A DNA stretch of 5,669 bases from BS150m-G50 sp964517435 (GTDB lineage: Bacteria; CAIWAD01; BS150m-G50). This document shows positions 1-5,296 of the stretch, one piece after another; the first letter of the stretch is position 1, and the number at the start of each line of letters is the position of its first letter. The notes beneath the pieces were generated by a model. It had not been told where the DNA came from. It saw nothing but the letters and a program-made list of their open reading frames with translations, and made no database searches. The translations under genes and the position numbers were made by a program. The stretch is from the NCBI GenBank assembly GCA_964517435.1, contig CAZFEC010000078.1:1-5669 (forward strand), read 5' to 3'.

Positions 1-60
1 TGCAAGATAACTCTCGATGCGGACAAAGCCAAGTGCGCACTGGATGCAACTTCTCCCCCC

Positions 61-336
61 CTACCTTTCCCCCGTCTTCTTGATGACATGATACCCGAAC
101 TGCGTCCGCACCACGCCGCTCAGGCCCCCCGGCCGCAGCCTTTTGACAGCTTCTTCAAACGGCTTCACCATCTGCCCGGCGCCGAACCAGCCGAGATCGC
201 CCCCCTTCCCTTTGCTGGGACAGGTGGAGTGCTCTTTTGCCAAAGCCCCGAAGTTCGCGCCCTTCCGCAGCTGCTTGAGCAGTTCATCAGCTAATGCCTT
301 CTCCTTGACCAGGATGTGACTCGCCCGCCATTCCAT
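61..336 (-). CDS. ppiC: PpiC-like parvulin peptidyl-prolyl cis-trans isomerase
   Basis: This is a single-domain parvulin that catalyses cis-trans isomerisation of peptidyl-prolyl bonds. It has no signal peptide or membrane segment, so it should act in the cytoplasm, like Escherichia coli PpiC, whose length (about 93 residues) it matches at 91 residues. The whole protein is the rotamase domain. It opens with ASHILVK (catalytic-site His7), continues with the HSTCPS...GGDLGWF block (Cys39) and GQMVKPFEEAV (Met56, Phe60), and closes with TQFGYHVIK (Phe80, His83); these are the expected active-site positions. Two adjacent in-frame starts exist, GTG at 339 and ATG at 336. I chose the ATG because the GGAGG just upstream lies 5 nt from it but only 2 nt from the GTG. 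The gene is divergent from the Hsp20 pair. No convincing terminator is visible in the 60 bases downstream before the window edge. The family call is secure; the symbol is by resemblance. Confidence 0.93.
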   Translation of the reverse strand: MEWRASHILVKEKALADELLKQLRKGANFGALAKEHSTCPSKGKGGDLGWFGAGQMVKPFEEAVKRLRPGGLSGVVRTQFGYHVIKKTGER

Positions 337-339
337 CAC

Positions 340-548
340 TGCCTCCGTAAACTAGTCTTATGCCTGATTGCTTCTCATATGGATGGACTAATAAGATCAT
401 TCAGGAACATCTATACCAATCCTTTCGCAGTCTCGTTCGAAGTACCCATTTTTCGCCCGAAAAGCCCCCTCTAAGGGCTGAAATCAGTGTGTTTTTCGTC
501 GTATCTCTCTTGGTTACAACTACTAACTAAGGTCCGACCCCGATGATC
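340..548. other. Gene-free part of the ppiC / hsp20 divergent intergenic region
   Basis: I see no supportable coding sequence here. The ppiC promoter should lie in its left part, reading leftward, but I found no clear -35/-10 pair. Two short inverted repeats lie at 450-463 (TTTTCG-CC-CGAAAA) and 463-479 (AGCCC-7 nt-GGGCT). Neither is followed by a convincing T-run on either strand, so I do not call them terminators. The rest of the interval, up to the Hsp20 start, holds the regulatory elements listed separately. Confidence 0.5.
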
Positions 549-605
549 TCTGCCACCACCCGCCACAATGACATTACATCTGCCGCATTAGCTGCCACTA
601 TGACA
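549..605 (+). promoter_or_regulatory. Paired direct repeats, candidate upstream activator site for the sigma-54 promoter
   Basis: GCCACAATGACA at 562-573 and GCCACTATGACA at 594-605 differ at one position and start 32 bp apart, about three helical turns. Each is preceded by a TCTGCC block (549-554 and 579-584), so the duplicated unit is roughly 30 bp. The repeats lie about 90 to 135 bp upstream of the predicted transcription start, where bacterial enhancer-binding proteins usually bind. The repeat is seen directly; its role is inferred from position and phasing. Confidence 0.5.
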
Positions 606-638
606 CCGCGTCTTGGCAGCCTCTCAAAATCCATTTTC

Positions 639-651
639 TACATATTTGATA
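639..651 (-). promoter_or_regulatory. IHF-like binding site
   Basis: Read on the minus strand, these bases match the IHF consensus WATCAANNNNTTR at all but one of the defined positions (TATCAA, ATAT, GTA). The site sits in an AT-rich stretch between the candidate activator repeats and the -24/-12 element. DNA bending there commonly brings an enhancer-bound activator to sigma-54 RNA polymerase. Single IHF matches are frequent in AT-rich DNA, so support comes mainly from placement. Confidence 0.4.
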
Positions 652-669
652 TTACACATTTTACAAAAC

Positions 670-685
670 TGGCACGGCAGTTGCA
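670..685 (+). promoter_or_regulatory. Sigma-54 (RpoN) -24/-12 promoter of the hsp20 operon
   Basis: The bases TGGCACG (670-676), four spacer bases, and TTGCA (681-685) match the sigma-54 consensus TGGCACG-N4-TTGCW at every defined position. The invariant GG and GC are separated by exactly 10 bp. Transcription should start near 696, giving a leader of about 63 nt before the first Hsp20 start codon. The promoter points into the Hsp20 pair and is the only strong promoter I see in this interval. It implies dependence on an ATP-hydrolysing enhancer-binding protein that is not encoded in this window. Confidence 0.85.
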
Positions 686-758
686 TTTAAACTGGCCAGA
701 ACCGAGTGAAACCTGAAAAGAGAGTAATTCATTTCAAAATATCGAAAAGGAGATCAAA

Positions 759-1154
759 ATGTTTCTGACACGCTATAACCAAAGAGTCCCGCAGAACTTC
801 CCCTGGGAGGATTACACGACGGAGCGCACCTGGATCCCGGCCATCGACATTCAGGCCGACGACGGCAACTACATCATCACCGCCGAACTGCCGGGTGTGG
901 AACGCAAGGACATCGAGATCAGCGTCGAGGGCGACTCCCTGCTGATCAAGGGTGAGAAAAAGCTCAACCGCACCGAGCAGAACGACGGCTTCCTGATGAC
1001 CGAGCGGATCGCCGGCTCCTTCCAGCGCAGTTTCCACCTGGGCGAGCAGGTCGACCGCGAGAGCATCAACGCCACCTTCAAGGACGGCGTGCTGGTGGTG
1101 ACCATGCGGAAAACCGAAGACAGCCGCAGGAAGCTGATCGACATCGCCAGCTGA
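759..1154 (+). CDS. Hsp20-family small heat shock protein, first of tandem pair
   Basis: This is an ATP-independent holdase chaperone of the alpha-crystallin family, 131 residues, predicted cytoplasmic. A short N-terminal arm (residues 1 to about 24) precedes the alpha-crystallin domain (about 25 to 118). Diagnostic strands are visible: AELPGV (42-47), LLIKGEKK (61-68), the GSFQRSFHL segment (86-94) and ATFKDGVLVV (105-114). The C-terminal tail carries the I-x-I anchor (Ile127, Ile129) used to lock oligomers. The start has AAGGAG six bases upstream. The stop is followed 37 bp later by a second Hsp20 gene with no terminator between, so the two are probably one transcript from the sigma-54 promoter at 670-685. 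I cannot assign it to a named Hsp20 such as IbpA, so no symbol is given. Confidence 0.95.
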   Translation: MFLTRYNQRVPQNFPWEDYTTERTWIPAIDIQADDGNYIITAELPGVERKDIEISVEGDSLLIKGEKKLNRTEQNDGFLMTERIAGSFQRSFHLGEQVDRESINATFKDGVLVVTMRKTEDSRRKLIDIAS

Positions 1155-1191
1155 GCCTGGACTCACCAAACAACACAGAAAGGAATCCATC

Positions 1192-1584
1192 ATGTGGCTG
1201 ACAAGACATAACCGCAACCTCTTCGACGACGAATGGCTGAACGACCCGATCCGGCACGGACACTGCTGCTTCCAGCCGCGGGCCGACCTGGAGAAGAACG
1301 AGAACGACTACCGCCTCTACCTGGAGCTGCCCGGTGTGATCAAGAACGCCGTACAGGTTGAAGTCGAGAGCGGCTGGCTGAAGATCCACGGTGAGAAAAA
1401 GCGACCGGAAGGTGAGCTGGAAGAGATCAGCAGCGAGCGCTACTTCGGCAAGTTCGCCCGCACCTTCCGCCTGGGACAGGGCATCGACAGCGACAACATT
1501 CAGGTGAACTTCGAGAACGGCGTCCTGCAGGTGGTCCTGCCGCGCCGCGACGAGGTCCGTAAACGGCAGATCAACATCAATTAA
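1192..1584 (+). CDS. Hsp20-family small heat shock protein, second of tandem pair
   Basis: This is a second small heat shock chaperone of 130 residues, paralogous to its upstream neighbour. The alpha-crystallin domain (about residues 30-118) shows LELPGV (44-49), LKIHGEKK (63-70), GKFARTFRL (86-94) and NFENGVLQVV (106-115). The C-terminal I-x-I anchor (Ile127, Ile129) falls at the same numbered positions as in the first copy. Both proteins begin with a near-identical M-[FW]-LTR-[YH]-N arm, which supports a tandem duplication and both start choices. It carries an adjacent cysteine pair (25-26) absent from its partner. AAAGGA lies seven bases upstream of the ATG. The two proteins differ at most domain positions, so they may form mixed oligomers or have split roles, but this is inference. 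Confidence 0.95.
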   Translation: MWLTRHNRNLFDDEWLNDPIRHGHCCFQPRADLEKNENDYRLYLELPGVIKNAVQVEVESGWLKIHGEKKRPEGELEEISSERYFGKFARTFRLGQGIDSDNIQVNFENGVLQVVLPRRDEVRKRQININ

Positions 1585-1629
1585 CCTACCGACTTTCTTC
1601 ATTAGAGCTTCTTTTGTGTGTGACCAGAG

Positions 1630-1661
1630 AGTCCCCGCCAGCCGGGGGCTTTCTGTTTTTT
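1630..1661 (+). terminator. Intrinsic terminator of the hsp20 operon
   Basis: Arms at 1630-1637 and 1643-1650 form an eight-pair GC-rich stem with one G-T wobble around a five-base loop. A T-rich tail (TTCTGTTTTTT, 1651-1661) follows. It lies 46 bp after the second Hsp20 stop. On the opposite strand the same hairpin has no T-run after it, so it should act mainly rightward. Confidence 0.88.
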
Positions 1662-1665
1662 CACC

Positions 1666-1686
1666 CTGGCAGAAACTGTCCGCCAG
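1666..1686 (-). other. Hairpin at the 3' side of the PAP2 transcript
   Basis: Read leftward, these bases form CTGGCGGA-CAGTT-TCTGCCAG, eight consecutive pairs including one G-U wobble. On the plus strand the same position is an A-C mismatch, so the structure is better on the minus strand. It is not followed by a U-run leftward, so it is at best a 3'-end stabiliser or a weak terminator for the PAP2 gene, converging on the hsp20 terminator. Confidence 0.25.
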
Positions 1687-1763
1687 TGACTGGTACTGAT
1701 AGGCGGGAATTGTATCACGCTGCGGTTGGATGGATGCGGAGATGTATCACACGCCGCCGGCGA

Positions 1764-2291
1764 TCAGGTGAGGAGGACCAGCCCCAGGTTGGCGCTGACC
1801 CAGCCGAGGCCGAACCCGGCCAGGATGTCGGAGGGATAGTGCACGCCCAGGTAGACGCGGGAGTAGCCGACCAGCGAGACCCAGGCGTAGAGCGGCAGCG
1901 TGATGACCGGGAAGAGGTGGCTGAGCAGCACGGCCATGATCGAGGCGCCGGCGGTGTGGCCGGAGGGAAAACTGAACTTGTCCGGCGGTACCACCTTGTT
2001 GATGATGTCCGGCAGCTTCATGAAGGGCCGCTCCCGCTTCACCAGGTTCTTGATCAGCTTGTAAAGCGGCAGTTCCGAAGCGAAGGAGACCACCCCCAGC
2101 CAGAAGAGGTTCAGCGCCTGCGACGGAAAGGTGATGAGCAGGAGCAGCACCACGCCGGGATAGTACCAGCCGTCGCCGCTGCGGGAGATCCAGGGGATGA
2201 CGCGGGCGAGCAGCCGGTTTTTCCGGTGGTGGTTGATCAGGGTGAAACCGACGCGGTCCCAGTAGCTGATGCTGCGAATCAGAGTCTTCAT
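1764..2291 (-). CDS. PAP2-family membrane phosphatase (lipid phosphatase-like)
   Basis: This is an integral membrane acid phosphatase of the PAP2 superfamily, 175 residues. The complete three-part catalytic signature is present. K-x6-RP is at Lys81 to Pro89, PSGH at 109-112 with the catalytic proton-donor His112, and SR-x5-H-x3-D at Ser144 to Asp155 with the nucleophile His151. Hydrophobic segments at roughly 45-57, 60-72, 115-132, 134-148 and 157-174 fit a small polytopic enzyme. Family members dephosphorylate undecaprenyl pyrophosphate, phosphatidate or phosphatidylglycerol phosphate; the sequence alone does not decide which. The frame stays open to a TTG at 2325-2327. I chose the ATG at 2291 because family members begin at about this distance before the first conserved block. 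Neither start has a good Shine-Dalgarno site. A seven-codon frame ending in an ATGA overlap precedes it. Confidence 0.9.
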   Translation of the reverse strand: MKTLIRSISYWDRVGFTLINHHRKNRLLARVIPWISRSGDGWYYPGVVLLLLITFPSQALNLFWLGVVSFASELPLYKLIKNLVKRERPFMKLPDIINKVVPPDKFSFPSGHTAGASIMAVLLSHLFPVITLPLYAWVSLVGYSRVYLGVHYPSDILAGFGLGWVSANLGLVLLT

Positions 2292-2544
2292 TGAACGATA
2301 ACGGTAAGCATTTTTCCCAATTCCCAAAGGGTTTTATAGACCAGAACGGATTTCTGCCTTCCTATATCGATCCCGATTCCCGATACTGAGATTCTACCTC
2401 TGTCTTCTACCTTCTATCTACTATCTTCCTTGGCGTCCTTCTTGCGCTTTACAGCGCAAGGCGAATGAACCAACGGGTGGTTTCAGACTCCCATTCGTTC
2501 GAAAAGGCGATCTTTGCGCTCTTTGCGAGAGTTCCTTTCTTACC
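2292..2544. other. Intergenic region with low-complexity and palindromic sequence
   Basis: No gene is supported here. Bases 2368-2384 carry heptamer-like CGATCCC/GATTCCC units. Bases 2390-2430 are almost pure pyrimidine on the plus strand, built from CTACC/CTTCTA-like units. From 2441 a run of inverted repeats begins and is listed separately. A PAP2 promoter should lie in this interval, reading leftward, but I could not single one out. Confidence 0.5.
2441..2530. repeat. Palindrome-rich patch, nested inverted repeats
   Basis: CTTGCGCT-TTAC-AGCGCAAG (2441-2460) is a perfect eight-base inverted repeat with a four-base loop. Its right arm can alternatively pair with TTGCGCT at 2514-2520. This encloses CGAATG/CATTCG (2462-2467 and 2492-2497) and AACCA/TGGTT (2468-2472 and 2478-2482), giving a nested imperfect palindrome. 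TCTTTGCG is tandemly repeated at 2511-2518 and 2520-2527. No T-run follows on either strand, so it does not read as a simple terminator for the outer-membrane gene that ends at 2545. It may be a dispersed palindromic repeat; copy number is unknown. Confidence 0.5.
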
Positions 2545-3789
2545 CTACCAATCCCCGAACCGCGGATTGACGACGCTGCTGTAGATCGAGCCGAAGGTAT
2601 AGCGGAAGCCGAACGAGAACCAGAAGTCGTATTGCGTCGACAGCTGACGCCGCTGCAGCAGCACCTCTTCCAGGTCTGCCCCCTGCCGCGGCAGTGACAA
2701 CTGGTTGTGGATCACCGAGACCTGTCCCTCCAGCGACAGCGACAAACCGCGTACCAGCTGCAGCGAGAAGTCGCTGAAGAGGCTGACTTCGTTCTTGGTC
2801 AGATCGTGCAGGTACTGTGAACCGCTCAGGTCCATGGTTACCGAACCCCAGTCGCGCACCAGCTCCAGTCGCGCGTTCAGTGTGTGCTCCACCAGCAGCT
2901 CTCGCATCCTGAAGTAGATCGTCTCTTCGTTGTACTGGAAACTGCGTCCGTTCAGGATGTAGGTCAGCCGCAGCTGATGCCGGGCGCATTCCGAGTAGGG
3001 ATAGATGTTGTACTCCAGGCCCGGTCCGCCGCGCACGCCCAGGGCGATGTTGCTGTAGGTCGAAGAGCTGACGCCGGTCCAGAGACCGGTCGACCAGTGG
3101 TCGCCGAGCGATTTGGCCCAGGCAACGGTACCCCCGTGACTGCTGGATTCGCTTGTATAAGTGTCATCGTCGTAATCGTAACGGTCGTAGTTGTAGTTGC
3201 CCCAGCCGGACAGCTCGAACTTGTTCGCCGCGGTGACACGCTTCGCGCTCACATTACCCCAGAGAGAGATATGATCGCTGCTCTCCTGGCCCCTGATGAA
3301 GCTGCCCAGGCGGGCGCTGAACACCCAGTGATCCCAGGAGTCTTCCGTCCGGGGCGTCTCTGCTGCCATATCGCTCCAACCGACAGCCAGCTGCCGGCCC
3401 TGGGGTGTGCGGGCCAGGTAGCGCACCAGACCCAGTTTGATATGGTGGGCGACCTGGCTGCGGGTCTCCTCCCAGGCGGCGGCGGGGGGTGTGATGAAGC
3501 TCAATGTATCACGCAGTCCGTCGAAGTCACCTAGGCCGGTGAAGGTCAGGGTGTATTCCCGCCCGTTACCGCCGGTCCGCCGGCGCGTGCTGATTACCTG
3601 CACATCGGCGTTCTGCCGGTCGCGCACGAAGTTCACCCAGGGGATCTCTTCCTGTAGATAATCACGGTCGCAGTGCTCGCAGACCAGCTTGAGATTGAGT
3701 TTCGGCTCCGTCGCAGTATCAGCGGCCGACGTCGGTGTGATCCCTCCGAGCAGCAGCCACAGCACGGTTGCGATGACGATGTGATACAT
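2545..3789 (-). CDS. Secreted outer-membrane beta-barrel protein of unknown function
   Basis: This 414-residue protein starts with a hydrophobic signal peptide (about residues 1-22, ending TPTSA). A small soluble domain follows (about 30-130), with a CEHC pair (Cys37, Cys40), the PWVNFVRDRQNADVQV segment and REYTLTF. From about residue 152 there are alternating amphipathic beta strands rich in Trp, Tyr, Ser and Gly, running to the C-terminal SIYSSVVNPRFGDW. This pattern fits an outer-membrane barrel of roughly 12 or more strands. From memory, proteins with the same N-terminal domain and a YTFGSIY...NPRFG end occur in Bacteroidetes and Acidobacteria as conserved hypotheticals. The start at 3789 has a strong AAGGGAGAG seven bases upstream. 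An in-frame ATG at 3810 would add MPRERFS, giving the signal peptide the positive n-region it otherwise lacks, but has no ribosome site. The gap to the upstream exporter gene is 93 bp. No function is assigned. Confidence 0.85.
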   Translation of the reverse strand: MYHIVIATVLWLLLGGITPTSAADTATEPKLNLKLVCEHCDRDYLQEEIPWVNFVRDRQNADVQVISTRRRTGGNGREYTLTFTGLGDFDGLRDTLSFITPPAAAWEETRSQVAHHIKLGLVRYLARTPQGRQLAVGWSDMAAETPRTEDSWDHWVFSARLGSFIRGQESSDHISLWGNVSAKRVTAANKFELSGWGNYNYDRYDYDDDTYTSESSSHGGTVAWAKSLGDHWSTGLWTGVSSSTYSNIALGVRGGPGLEYNIYPYSECARHQLRLTYILNGRSFQYNEETIYFRMRELLVEHTLNARLELVRDWGSVTMDLSGSQYLHDLTKNEVSLFSDFSLQLVRGLSLSLEGQVSVIHNQLSLPRQGADLEEVLLQRRQLSTQYDFWFSFGFRYTFGSIYSSVVNPRFGDW

Positions 3790-3882
3790 CGAGAATCTCT
3801 CCCTTGGCATTTTATAGTGCCACAAAGTAGCCCGCCGGCGTGAGACAAGCAAACAGAGGGTACGGGCACCAGGACGGGGATA

Positions 3883-5076
3883 TCAGTTCCTGAAGCGGAA
3901 AGCGAATGGAATCGCTCCCACCGCCAGCAGCGCCGCCAGCTTGTAGGTCAGAGTGAGTCCGATGGCGTCGCCCATCAGTCCCACCAGCAATACCGTCAGG
4001 GAGCCGCCGCCGAAATTGACCGTCATGAACAGGCTGTTGACGAAGGCGGGACGCTCGGAGTCAACCTCGTGCACGATCGCCAGCAGCACCGGACCGGTGC
4101 CGAACAGGAAGAAACCAATGACCACCAGCAGCGGCAGCGTCCAGACCGCCGGCAGGCTGGCGAAAGCCCACATCAACAACGGCAACGCGCCGGTCACTAT
4201 CAGCAGCGTGTTGCGGCGGCCGATACGGTCGGAGAGAGGCCCGGCCAGAAAGGTGCCCAGCGCGCCGGAGAACTGCACGATCGCCAGTGCCCCGCCAGCC
4301 AGCCAGAGACTGGCGCCCTGCTGGGTCAGGTAGGTCGGCAGGAACAGTGTCAGGGCTGCTTTGACCATACCGCGGAAGAGAAGGACGCCGCCGATGCAGC
4401 TGAACAGCGGCGCCAACCGCTTGAACAGATGCCAGGCGCCGTCGCCGTTCCGCGCGCGCGGCTGGTGAACGGTCGCCAGGCCGGCCAGCTTGAAATGCAG
4501 CAGCAGCGAAGCCAGGTAGGCGGGCGGCAGCAGCCGCCAGGTGCCCTCCAGCCCCCAGAGGGAAACCGCACCCAGCGCTACCAGCGGTCCCAGCGTGCGT
4601 GCCGTTTCGCCGCCCAGCATGTAGAAGCTCATCCCCAGCCCCAGCCGCGGTCCGGCCGTCTGCCGGATCATCACCGGCGAGGGGACATGGAAGGCGGTGA
4701 CGCTGATGCCGGCCATAAACAACAGCATGATCAGCACCGTGTAGTGCGGCGCCAGGCCGATCAGGCACATGCAGGTGGCGGTCAGGGAGGGGGTCAGCAC
4801 CACCAGGAACCGCAACGACATCCGGTCCGCCAGCAGGCCGATGAAGGGATTCAGAAGCGCCGGTGCGCGCTGAGCGACGGAGAGCAGCCCGGCCAGGGTG
4901 AAGGTTATGCCCAGCTTGTCGATCAGGAGCGGCAGCAGCGGCGCCAGGAAAGCACTGTAGATGTCGTGCAGCAGGTGGGCCAGCGAAATGGTGGCAACAT
5001 TGCCGGTCTGGAAGCGGTTGCTTCCACGCGTGGATTGAGTTTCTGTTGTAGTCGGAGTGAAACTGTTTTCTACCAT
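3883..5076 (-). CDS. Major facilitator superfamily exporter, Fsr-like
   Basis: This is a 397-residue polytopic inner-membrane transporter with about 12 predicted helices and a short hydrophilic N-terminus (residues 1-26). The MFS motif A occurs in both halves: GLLADRMSLR after helix 2 (80-89) and GPLSDRIGRR after helix 8 (279-288). A basic cytoplasmic loop at about 205-220 separates the two six-helix bundles. The opening ISLAHLLHDIYSAFLAPLLPLL resembles the H-x3-[ND] start of the fosmidomycin-resistance (Fsr) group, which suggests proton-driven efflux. The substrate cannot be read from sequence. The ATG at 5076 has only a weak AGAG-type ribosome site. No terminator separates it from the downstream beta-barrel gene, so the two may be co-transcribed. 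GC content is high, unlike the GIY-YIG gene on its right. Confidence 0.88.
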   Translation of the reverse strand: MVENSFTPTTTETQSTRGSNRFQTGNVATISLAHLLHDIYSAFLAPLLPLLIDKLGITFTLAGLLSVAQRAPALLNPFIGLLADRMSLRFLVVLTPSLTATCMCLIGLAPHYTVLIMLLFMAGISVTAFHVPSPVMIRQTAGPRLGLGMSFYMLGGETARTLGPLVALGAVSLWGLEGTWRLLPPAYLASLLLHFKLAGLATVHQPRARNGDGAWHLFKRLAPLFSCIGGVLLFRGMVKAALTLFLPTYLTQQGASLWLAGGALAIVQFSGALGTFLAGPLSDRIGRRNTLLIVTGALPLLMWAFASLPAVWTLPLLVVIGFFLFGTGPVLLAIVHEVDSERPAFVNSLFMTVNFGGGSLTVLLVGLMGDAIGLTLTYKLAALLAVGAIPFAFRFRN

Positions 5077-5171
5077 GATCTCTGCTCAAGATCTGCCGAT
5101 GACGACGGTTGAATATGATACGTAAACGCAGCGATATGCCCATCTCTTTTCCAGGGTGAGCACGGTGAGAG

Positions 5172-5200
5172 AGGAAAAGCCCACCACAAGGGCAGGCTTT
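5172..5200 (-). terminator. Second terminator-like hairpin, partner of the tRNA relic
   Basis: Read leftward, arms at 5200-5191 and 5185-5176 pair over ten positions, two of them G-U wobbles, around a five-base loop. Only four Ts follow. It resembles the tRNA-Asn terminator at 5568-5598 in arm sequence (AAAGCCTGCC versus AAAGGCCTGCC) and loop length, and sits at a similar distance from the copied tRNA 3' end. It is probably the original or duplicated tRNA terminator, now degenerate. Confidence 0.5.
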
Positions 5201-5204
5201 GTGA

Positions 5205-5296
5205 AACTCCTGGCGAGGGGTACGCACCGCAGGTGCGCTTTAGGCGTGTACCCCCATCCCGACGATTCGGATAACAGCATTCAGCTCTGCCACTTG
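5205..5296 (-). pseudogene. Decayed tRNA-Asn copy (5' part missing, T-arm expanded)
   Basis: Read leftward, this stretch repeats blocks of the tRNA-Asn gene in the same order. CAAGTGGCAGAGC (5296-5284) matches the D-arm block at 5664-5652 in 11 of 13 bases. GCTGTTATCC (5278-5269) matches the anticodon block in 9 of 10 and keeps the GTT anticodon. These two blocks have exactly the same 14-base spacing as in the tRNA. GGGGGT (5255-5250) matches the T-arm, and the last 15 bases (5219-5205) equal the tRNA 3' end exactly. The 5' acceptor strand is absent and the anticodon stem no longer pairs. The T-arm region is stretched by an inserted hairpin. It is therefore not a working tRNA. The 3' block alone could be an attachment-site duplicate; the upstream blocks argue for a fuller tRNA origin. 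Confidence 0.6.
5217..5254. repeat. Compound hairpin inside the tRNA relic
   Basis: GGGGTAC (5217-5223) pairs with GTACCCC (5248-5254). Nested inside, GCACC (5224-5228) pairs with GGTGC (5232-5236) across a GCA loop, leaving an 11-base one-sided bulge. The outer stem occupies the place of the tRNA T-stem, so the normal T-loop appears replaced by about 24 bases of folded insert. Confidence 0.6.

Noticed and set aside
1..60. Possible coding tail at the left edge (plus-strand frame beginning CKITLDADKAK)
   Set aside because: The frame continues through the ppiC gene as an open shadow to 294 and has no recognisable domain. Sixty bases are too few to decide.
463..479. Short stem-loop AGCCC-N7-GGGCT as a terminator
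   Set aside because: It has only five pairs, no clean T-run on either strand, and no gene ends nearby.
510..550. Possible sigma-32-like promoter (CTTGG ... CCCCGAT) before the Hsp20 genes
   Set aside because: The spacing is about 24 bp, far beyond the usual 12 to 15 bp, and the -35 match is poor. No CIRCE inverted repeat is present either.
696..758. RNA thermometer (ROSE or fourU type) in the Hsp20 leader
   Set aside because: The leader is A-rich and I find only a four-base pairing near the AAGGAG, with no U-run or ROSE-like motif masking the ribosome site.
1614..2294. Long plus-strand open frame opposite the PAP2 gene
   Set aside because: Its composition is Gln/Asp/Val/Gly-rich without any motif, and the opposite strand carries all three PAP2 signatures. 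It is a shadow of a GC-rich gene.
3795..3815. Sigma-54-like element (TGGCAC ... TGC) in front of the outer-membrane barrel gene
   Set aside because: GG and GC are separated by 11 bp where 10 is required, and the bases overlap the ribosome-site region of the gene.
4061..5227. Long open frames on both strands overlapping the exporter gene
   Set aside because: They are rich in Arg, Ala, Gly, Pro or Gln and lack membrane segments, while the 3883-5076 frame gives a clean 12-helix MFS protein.
5086..5280. 64-residue open frame on the minus strand between the nuclease and exporter genes
   Set aside because: It runs through the anticodon and T-arm parts of the tRNA relic, the hairpin and the second terminator, and has no domain or clear ribosome site. 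Structured non-coding sequence explains the stretch better.
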